From: Roseiarcus sp.
Lineage (GTDB): Bacteria > Pseudomonadota > Alphaproteobacteria > Rhizobiales > Beijerinckiaceae
Assembly: GCA_030153205.1 (NCBI GenBank)
Contig: JASLHV010000213.1
Coordinates: 1-10,872 of the forward strand
Length of the DNA stretch: 10,872 nt
Reading direction: 5' to 3'
The notes beneath the pieces were generated by a model that was not told the DNA's origin, ran no database searches, and was given only the letters and a program-made list of their open reading frames with translations. Every line of letters starts with the position of its first letter. The first letter of the stretch is position 1. Positions 6,966-10,872 of the stretch are shown here, piece after piece. The position numbers and the translations under genes were made by a program.

Positions 6966-7769
6966 TTACTTTAGATCCCGAGCCACGCGAAATCCATTGG
7001 CGTAATAGCGAACGTCTTCATCATATTTAAATCGCCAAGCAGAGCGTAGAGAGGTTGCTTTATTGGCAAACGAGCCGCCGCGTAGCACGCGGCCCGTGCA
7101 ATCGCCGGTCTTCCAGGCGGAGCCGTCCTTGGGCGCTCCCTTGTAGGTCGGGTTCCAGCAATCTTCGACCCATTCGGCCGCATTGCCGGCCGTGTCGTAA
7201 AGACCGAACGCGTTAGGCCGGAAGGAGCCGCCCGGCATGGTCTTATGCAAAGGGTCGCCGCAGTCCTCGCATTTAGCGTGGCCGACGCCGACATCCTTGC
7301 CCCACCAGAAAGGCGAACTCGTTCCAGCGCGGGCAGCATATTCCCATTCCGCCTCCGTTGGAAGCCGGTAGGTCTGGCCGGTCTTCTGCGACAGCCAGGC
7401 GATGAATTCCTTCGTATCGTCCCAGCTTACATTGATCACGGGTCTACTGGCGCGTCCCCATCCTTGATCGGAGGGATTATGTTTGCAGGCGCCGGCGGCG
7501 ACGCATTGATCCCATTCCGCAAATGTTACTTCGCGCCGACCGATCGCGACCGCTTTGCCGATCGTCACGTGATGTACCGGCCCTTCGCTCGGCTTTTCCG
7601 TGGAGCCCATGTCGAATTCGCCCGGCGGAAGGACGACAAGCTCCTCACAATCGGGACAGTCGTGAAAGACCTCGCCGGGCTCGTGCGAAGCGGCTGTCTG
7701 CGCATCGGCCAGCGATCCGAGCCCCAGAAACACGAAAAGCGCGAGGCCACCCGTCGAATAGCGGTTCAT
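6966..7769 (-). CDS. Secreted SUMF1/FGE-sulfatase-fold protein (no FGE catalytic cysteines)
   Basis: 267 residues from the ATG at 7769, which has GGGAG about 10 bases upstream and opens a signal peptide (LALFVFLGLGSLADAQ, cleavage near residue 24). A TTG 30 codons further upstream would bury that peptide. The FGE-sulfatase domain (about 43-265) has VVLPPGEFDMGS, RREVTFAEWDQCV, RPVINVSWDD, YRLPTEAEWEYAARAGT, FGLYDTAGNAAEWVEDCW, RVLRGGSFANKATSLRSAWR and a closing GFRVAR. Formylglycine-generating enzymes carry two active-site cysteines just after the GGS motif; here that stretch has none, so sulfatase activation is unlikely. There are eight other cysteines, including two CxxC pairs (38/41 and 167/170). 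The family also serves as a C-type-lectin-like scaffold or as EgtB/PvdO-type enzymes. Its secreted caspase-like neighbour suggests a shared periplasmic role (inference). Confidence 0.87.
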   Translation of the reverse strand: MNRYSTGGLALFVFLGLGSLADAQTAASHEPGEVFHDCPDCEELVVLPPGEFDMGSTEKPSEGPVHHVTIGKAVAIGRREVTFAEWDQCVAAGACKHNPSDQGWGRASRPVINVSWDDTKEFIAWLSQKTGQTYRLPTEAEWEYAARAGTSSPFWWGKDVGVGHAKCEDCGDPLHKTMPGGSFRPNAFGLYDTAGNAAEWVEDCWNPTYKGAPKDGSAWKTGDCTGRVLRGGSFANKATSLRSAWRFKYDEDVRYYANGFRVARDLK

Positions 7770-7795
7770 GACGGAATTAGCTCCCGAACCTATGA

Positions 7796-7819
7796 TCGAG
7801 CGCGTACGATTGCGCTCGA
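7796..7819. repeat. Inverted repeat TCGAGCGC-N8-GCGCTCGA in the leader of the SUMF1-fold gene
   Basis: Perfect 8-base arms flank an 8-base loop. It ends 26 bases before the ATG at 7769, just upstream of the ribosome binding site, so in the mRNA it would form a stable leader hairpin. No T-run follows on either strand. It may act on translation or stability, or be chance in GC-rich DNA. Confidence 0.35.
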
Positions 7820-7868
7820 GCCGGCCCGACATGGACAATATTCGATCGTAGCACCGCAAGGTCCTTCA

Positions 7869-7885
7869 TATGACAGCACGTCATA
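7869..7885. promoter_or_regulatory. Dyad TATGAC-N5-GTCATA (possible operator)
   Basis: A perfect inverted repeat with 6-base arms and a 5-base spacer, shaped like a dimeric regulator site. It is centred at 7877, 22 bases from the centre of the next dyad. The regulator is unknown. Confidence 0.35.
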
Positions 7886-7889
7886 ATGA

Positions 7890-7908
7890 GACGATTTGTC
7901 CAATCGTC
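7890..7908. promoter_or_regulatory. Dyad GACGATT-N5-AATCGTC (possible operator)
   Basis: A perfect inverted repeat with 7-base arms and a 5-base spacer, centred at 7899. It lies just next to the preceding dyad, with the same spacer length and on about the same helix face. The arm sequences differ, so a single regulator binding both is uncertain. Confidence 0.35.
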
Positions 7909-8105
7909 CTGCGCCGTCGGGTCCAGCGAAAACTTTATCGAAAAGCCTCCCGCGACGACACGACTTTACAAATGAGGCCGGAAGGCTATCGTTTATCTGT
8001 AAGCACGACAAGCGCAGGCTGATTGACGCTGGCTATGGAAGCTGAACGGAGGCCGCCTGCTCTTCCGCTATCCACCTTGTCCGAACCGCACCTGGGGTAA
8101 AGCAA

Positions 8106-9008
8106 ATGAGATTCCTCGGCTGGGCGCTCCTTGCTCTATTTGCGGGAGCCGTAACTCACGGACAGGCGCTTGCCCAGACTACGGGTGGGCCAACGCCATC
8201 GCCCGCAGGCGCGAAAGTCTATTTCGTTGACCTGAAGGACGGGGCCGTCATTGCGCCCAAGACCGTGGTTCATTTTGGATTGCACGGAATGGGAATTGCG
8301 CCGGCCGGCTCCGACAAAGCGAATTCCGGTCACCATCATCTCCTGATCGACGCGGATCTGCCGCCGCTCAACGAACCTATTCCATCCGACGAGAACCACC
8401 TTCATTTCGGCGCTGGTCAGACCGAGGTCGAACTGTCGCTGTCGCCTGGGCCGCATACGCTGCAACTGCTGCTTGGCGATGCGAACCACATCCCGCATAC
8501 GCCGCCGGTCATGTCGGATAAGATTCACGTGACGGTCTCGGAAACACCCGCTGCGCCGGCCGCATCTGCGGCGCCGGCTGCGCAAGGCGGCAAACATCCT
8601 TCGCCCCCCGGCGCCAAGGTCTATTTCGTCGCGCCGACGGATGGCGCCTATGTACCCTTGACCTTCCCGGTCCGTTTTGGACTTGTCGGCATGGGCGTTG
8701 CGCCGGCCGGCATCGAGAAGGCTAATTCCGGCCATCATCACCTCATCGTCGATGCGCCATTGCCTTCCTTGGACGAACCTATTCCGAGCGATGAAAATCA
8801 CCTTCATTTCGGCGCTGGGCAAACTGAGACGAGCCTGACGCTGCCGCGCGGCAAACACACGCTGCAATTGCTGCTCGGCGACGCAAATCACGTCCCGCAT
8901 TCGCCCCCGGTCTATTCCGCGCCGATTACGGTCTATGTCGGCATGAGCGCGCCGCCGCGCCGGATTTACCGCCATCGCTACTATCATCATGCGATGCCGA
9001 GAGGATGA
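8106..9008 (+). CDS. Secreted double DUF4399 protein, histidine-rich
   Basis: 300 residues with a signal peptide (FLGWALLALFAGAV, then ALAQ before TT). It holds two DUF4399 domains, at about 36-144 and 169-277, joined by an Ala/Pro linker (146-168). Each has AKVYFV, FGL-x-GMG[IV]APAG, KANSGHHHL, PIPSDENHLHFGAGQT, HTLQLLLGDANH[IV]PH and a closing strand. Histidines recur at a fixed offset of 134 residues: 76-78/210-212, 98/232, 100/234, 117/251, 128/262 and 131/265. A short tail (RRIYRHRYYHHAMPRG) adds more histidines and aromatics. The family has no settled function; its His clusters suggest metal binding in the periplasm (inference). Many homologues I recall have one domain, so the duplication is notable. 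It is transcribed away from the SUMF1-fold gene and faces tesA. Confidence 0.85.
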   Translation: MRFLGWALLALFAGAVTHGQALAQTTGGPTPSPAGAKVYFVDLKDGAVIAPKTVVHFGLHGMGIAPAGSDKANSGHHHLLIDADLPPLNEPIPSDENHLHFGAGQTEVELSLSPGPHTLQLLLGDANHIPHTPPVMSDKIHVTVSETPAAPAASAAPAAQGGKHPSPPGAKVYFVAPTDGAYVPLTFPVRFGLVGMGVAPAGIEKANSGHHHLIVDAPLPSLDEPIPSDENHLHFGAGQTETSLTLPRGKHTLQLLLGDANHVPHSPPVYSAPITVYVGMSAPPRRIYRHRYYHHAMPRG

Positions 9009-9107
9009 GGGCGCGAGCATCGCTCGGCGGTTGAAAGCCTAAAGCAGCGGCGCGCCTGATTTCCTCGGCGGCGTCTGGCGCCGGCAGGTATTTGTACGTC
9101 TCTCCCG
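9009..9107. other. Convergent gap between DUF4399 and TesA-type genes
   Basis: 99 bases between two converging genes. The only structure seen is a short hairpin, CGAGC-ATC-GCTCG (9014-9026), 6 bases after the DUF4399 stop and without a T-run. It could help end transcription but is too weak to call a terminator. Confidence 0.35.
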
Positions 9108-9794
9108 CTAGGGCTTCGCTTTGGCGATCAGCGCCTCCACCGCGGGCATGATCCCGGCGACGATCACCTCGACGCCTTCTTTCGTCGGGTGCATTCCATC
9201 CTTCTGATTCAGCTTCGGATCGGCGGCGACGCCGTCGAGGAAGAAGGGATAGAGCGCCGCGCCATATTGCTGGGCGAGATCGGGATAGATGGCGTCGAAA
9301 CGCTTTTGATAGTCCGGCCCGAGATTGGGCGCGGCGCGCATGCCGGCGACCAGGACGGGAATGTGGCGCGCTTGGAGACGCGACAGGATCTCGCTTAAGG
9401 ATTTTTTCGTCGCCGCAGGATCGAGCCCGCGCAACATATCGTTGGCGCCGAGTTCGACGATGGCAGCATCCACGCCCTCGGGCGTCGCCCAATCGAGACG
9501 GGCAAGACCATCCGCCACGGTGTCGCCGGAGACGCCGGCGTTGGCGATTTCGACGTCGTAACCTTTGGCCTTCAGCGATCGCTGGAGAACGTCCGGAAAG
9601 CTCTGCCCGGGCGGCAAGCCGAGACCGGCGGTGAGGCTGTCGCCAAGCGCGACAATTTGTAACGTGCGCGCGGCCGCCGATGCGCTGGGCAAGACGCCGA
9701 CAGGGATCGCGAGAAGGCCGCACAGCAAAACAATCGCCCGGCCAAAGTGGACGCGACGCCGGCAATACCCATATGTGAGCACAAAGGACGACAT
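9108..9794 (-). CDS. tesA: GDSL-family arylesterase / lysophospholipase L1 (TesA-type), exported
   Basis: 228 residues from the ATG at 9794, preceded 9 bases upstream by AGGA; a TTG at 9812 in the same frame is a poorer choice. A basic N-terminus and a hydrophobic stretch (AIVLLCGLLAIPVGVL, then ASA) form a signal peptide. The SGNH hydrolase blocks are all present: ALGDSLTAG (nucleophile Ser53), NAGVSGDT (oxyanion Gly90), ELGANDMLRG (Asn118) and KDGMHPTKEG (Asp199 and His202). The order and spacing match E. coli TesA, a periplasmic thioesterase, lysophospholipase and esterase. It is divergent from the ABC ATPase with 17 bases between starts, the same neighbourhood as tesA-ybbA-ybbP in E. coli. 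The real substrate here (lysophospholipid, acyl ester or acyl-CoA) is unknown. Confidence 0.92.
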   Translation of the reverse strand: MSSFVLTYGYCRRRVHFGRAIVLLCGLLAIPVGVLPSASAAARTLQIVALGDSLTAGLGLPPGQSFPDVLQRSLKAKGYDVEIANAGVSGDTVADGLARLDWATPEGVDAAIVELGANDMLRGLDPAATKKSLSEILSRLQARHIPVLVAGMRAAPNLGPDYQKRFDAIYPDLAQQYGAALYPFFLDGVAADPKLNQKDGMHPTKEGVEVIVAGIMPAVEALIAKAKP

Positions 9795-9811
9795 GGAGAC
9801 GAATCCTGACA

Positions 9812-10507
9812 ATGGCTGATCCCGCGATCCAAATTCGCGATCTTGACTTAAGTTTGGGCCGCGGCGCGGCGCGCGTCCATATCCTGCAGGGGATAAGCCT
9901 GACGATCGAGCGCGGCGAGGCCGTGGGCCTCGTCGGCCCGTCAGGTTCGGGCAAATCGACGCTGCTGATGACGCTCGCCGGCCTGGAGCGCGCCGACAGC
10001 GGCGAGATCATTATCGACGGCGTCTCTCTCACCGGCATGAGCGAGGACGCGCTGGCGAAGTTTCGCGGCGCGCGAATTGGAATCGTCTTTCAGTCCTTTC
10101 ACCTGATCCCAACCATGACGGCGCTGGAGAATGTCGCGGCTCCGCTCGAACTTGCCGGCGTTGCCGACGCTTTCGAACGCGCCGAGGCCGAGCTTGGAGC
10201 GGTCGGGCTTGGCGCGCGTCTCTCGCACTACCCCGCTCAACTTTCCGGCGGCGAACAGCAGCGCGTTGCGCTCGCCCGCGCCTTGGCGCCCCGCCCGGCG
10301 ATTCTCGTGGCGGATGAACCAACCGGCAACCTCGACGAGGCGACCGGCCAAGCGATCATCGAACTGATGTTCGACCTGCGCGCGCAGCGCGGCGGGACGC
10401 TCGTTCTGGTGACGCATGATCCGGATCTCGCTGAGCGCTGCGACAGAACCATCCGTCTTCGCTCGGGCCGTATCGAGGCCGATGCGCCCTCCCCTGCTCT
10501 GGTCTGA
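9812..10507 (+). CDS. ybbA: ABC transporter ATP-binding protein (YbbA-type)
   Basis: 231 residues, a complete ATPase of the LolD/MacB/FtsE-like group. Walker A is GPSGSGKST (42-50), the Q-loop is Gln94 in VFQSFHLIPTMTALENV, the signature is LSGGEQQRVALARAL (144-158), Walker B is ILVADEPTGNLD (164-175), and the switch His is His202 in LVTHD. The ATG at 9812 has GGAG at 9795-9798, 13 bases upstream, a slightly long spacing. It powers the membrane permease encoded 8 bases downstream. In E. coli the YbbA-YbbP pair is a MacB-type (mechanotransmission) or lipoprotein-like ABC system of unclear substrate. Its promoter must lie inside the divergent tesA gene, as only 17 bases separate the two start codons. 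Confidence 0.93.
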   Translation: MADPAIQIRDLDLSLGRGAARVHILQGISLTIERGEAVGLVGPSGSGKSTLLMTLAGLERADSGEIIIDGVSLTGMSEDALAKFRGARIGIVFQSFHLIPTMTALENVAAPLELAGVADAFERAEAELGAVGLGARLSHYPAQLSGGEQQRVALARALAPRPAILVADEPTGNLDEATGQAIIELMFDLRAQRGGTLVLVTHDPDLAERCDRTIRLRSGRIEADAPSPALV

Positions 10508-10515
10508 TCCTTGAG

Positions 10516-10872
10516 GTGGCTGCGCTGACGCCTGCTCGTACGATACTCCGGCTTGCTCTGCGCGACCTACGCGGTGGCCTGGCGGGTCTGCGTATCTTCC
10601 TTGCCTGTATCGCTCTCGGCGTTGCGACGATCGTCGGCGTGAACTCGCTCGCGCGCAGTTTGGACGACGGCCTGTCGCGCGACGGCCGCGCCATCCTCGG
10701 CGGCGACGCGGCATTTTCCTTGATTCATCGGCGCCTGTCCGGCGACGAACAAACGTACTTATCGGCGCATGGCGCGCTCTCGACGGTCGCAACGACGCGG
10801 GCTATGGCGCGGAGCGGCGTCGACGAAGCCGCTCTCGTCGAACTGAAGGCGGTCGATGGCGCCTGGCCTGCG
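10516..10872 (+). CDS. ybbP: FtsX-like ABC permease, N-terminal part (YbbP-type, 3' truncated)
   Basis: The first 119 codons of a large permease that runs off the right edge. Translation from the GTG at 10516 gives a short basic N-terminus with RLALRDLRGGLAGLRIF, a first membrane helix (about 25-45, FLACIALGVATIVGVNSL), and then the periplasmic domain start with ARSLDDGLSRDGRAILGGDA. That stretch is characteristic of YbbP/predicted lysophospholipase-L1-associated permeases. There is no in-frame ATG nearby, so GTG is the most likely start although its ribosome binding site is weak. The 8-base gap after the ATPase stop indicates an operon. Full YbbP proteins are about 800 residues, so most of the gene lies outside. 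Confidence 0.88.
   Translation, partial: MAALTPARTILRLALRDLRGGLAGLRIFLACIALGVATIVGVNSLARSLDDGLSRDGRAILGGDAAFSLIHRRLSGDEQTYLSAHGALSTVATTRAMARSGVDEAALVELKAVDGAWPA

Larger units (their letters stand above)
7770..8105. other. Divergent intergenic region with three dyads
   Basis: This 336-base stretch lies between the divergent starts of the SUMF1-fold gene (minus) and the DUF4399 gene (plus). It holds three perfect inverted repeats, listed separately. I find no convincing -35/-10 pair for either gene; a TTGACG at 8023-8028 lacks a matching -10. Nothing recognisable as a gene or RNA was found in it. Confidence 0.5.

Noticed and set aside
6966..7250. Variable region of a diversity-generating retroelement, since those often use the FGE-sulfatase C-terminus
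   Set aside because: No reverse transcriptase, template repeat or near-identical copy of the C-terminal stretch was seen in the window.
7790..8011. 73-codon minus-strand frame upstream of the SUMF1-fold gene
   Set aside because: No recognisable motif or good ribosome binding site, and it runs through all three dyads; probably chance.
8926..10038. Long minus-strand open frame of 370 codons across tesA and ybbA
   Set aside because: It overlaps two well-supported genes, has no recognisable domain and shows the Arg/Ser/Pro-rich composition of a shadow frame in GC-rich DNA.
9941..10792. Minus-strand open frame of 283 codons opposite ybbA and the permease start
   Set aside because: It is antisense to clear ABC ATPase and permease coding sequence, and its product is Arg-rich with no motif.

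Overview
The window is GC-rich, densely coded DNA with alphaproteobacterial protein families, most likely from the Hyphomicrobiales (a Beijerinckiaceae/Methylocystaceae-type organism would fit, but this is inference from gene content and codon use). It looks chromosomal: I see no transposase, integrase, phage gene, tRNA, rRNA or CRISPR array. Eight complete genes and two genes cut by the window edges are supported.

Left part, plus strand (1-1546): the 3' end of a zinc-type alcohol/polyol dehydrogenase, followed by a secreted sugar-type ABC substrate-binding protein. No permease or ATPase of that transporter is visible, so its partners must lie to the left or elsewhere. After a 161-base gap with several small inverted repeats comes a two-gene operon (1708-4901): a TPR/GT41 O-GlcNAc-transferase-like (SPINDLY-type) glycosyltransferase and, 8 bases later, a TPR-methyltransferase. 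Both pair a TPR platform with a transferase domain, which suggests joint modification of a protein or glycan.

Middle part, minus strand (4938-7769): a secreted SUMF1/FGE-sulfatase-fold protein without the FGE catalytic cysteines, then a secreted caspase-like (peptidase C14) protein. The caspase has an intact His/Cys dyad and a C-terminal tail carrying three copies of a module with an invariant Cys-X27-Cys spacing. The 138-base gap between them is AT-rich and holds a plausible promoter. I consider this pair the most interesting part of the window. The 336-base divergent region to its right (7770-8105) holds two adjacent perfect dyads with equal 5-base spacers and centres 22 bases apart.

Right part (8106-10872): a secreted, histidine-rich protein made of two DUF4399 domains in exact 134-residue register; then a GDSL lysophospholipase/thioesterase (TesA type, minus strand) divergent from an ABC ATPase (YbbA type) with only 17 bases between start codons; then the start of the FtsX-like permease (YbbP type), which runs off the window. 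The tesA/ybbA/ybbP arrangement matches the known E. coli layout.
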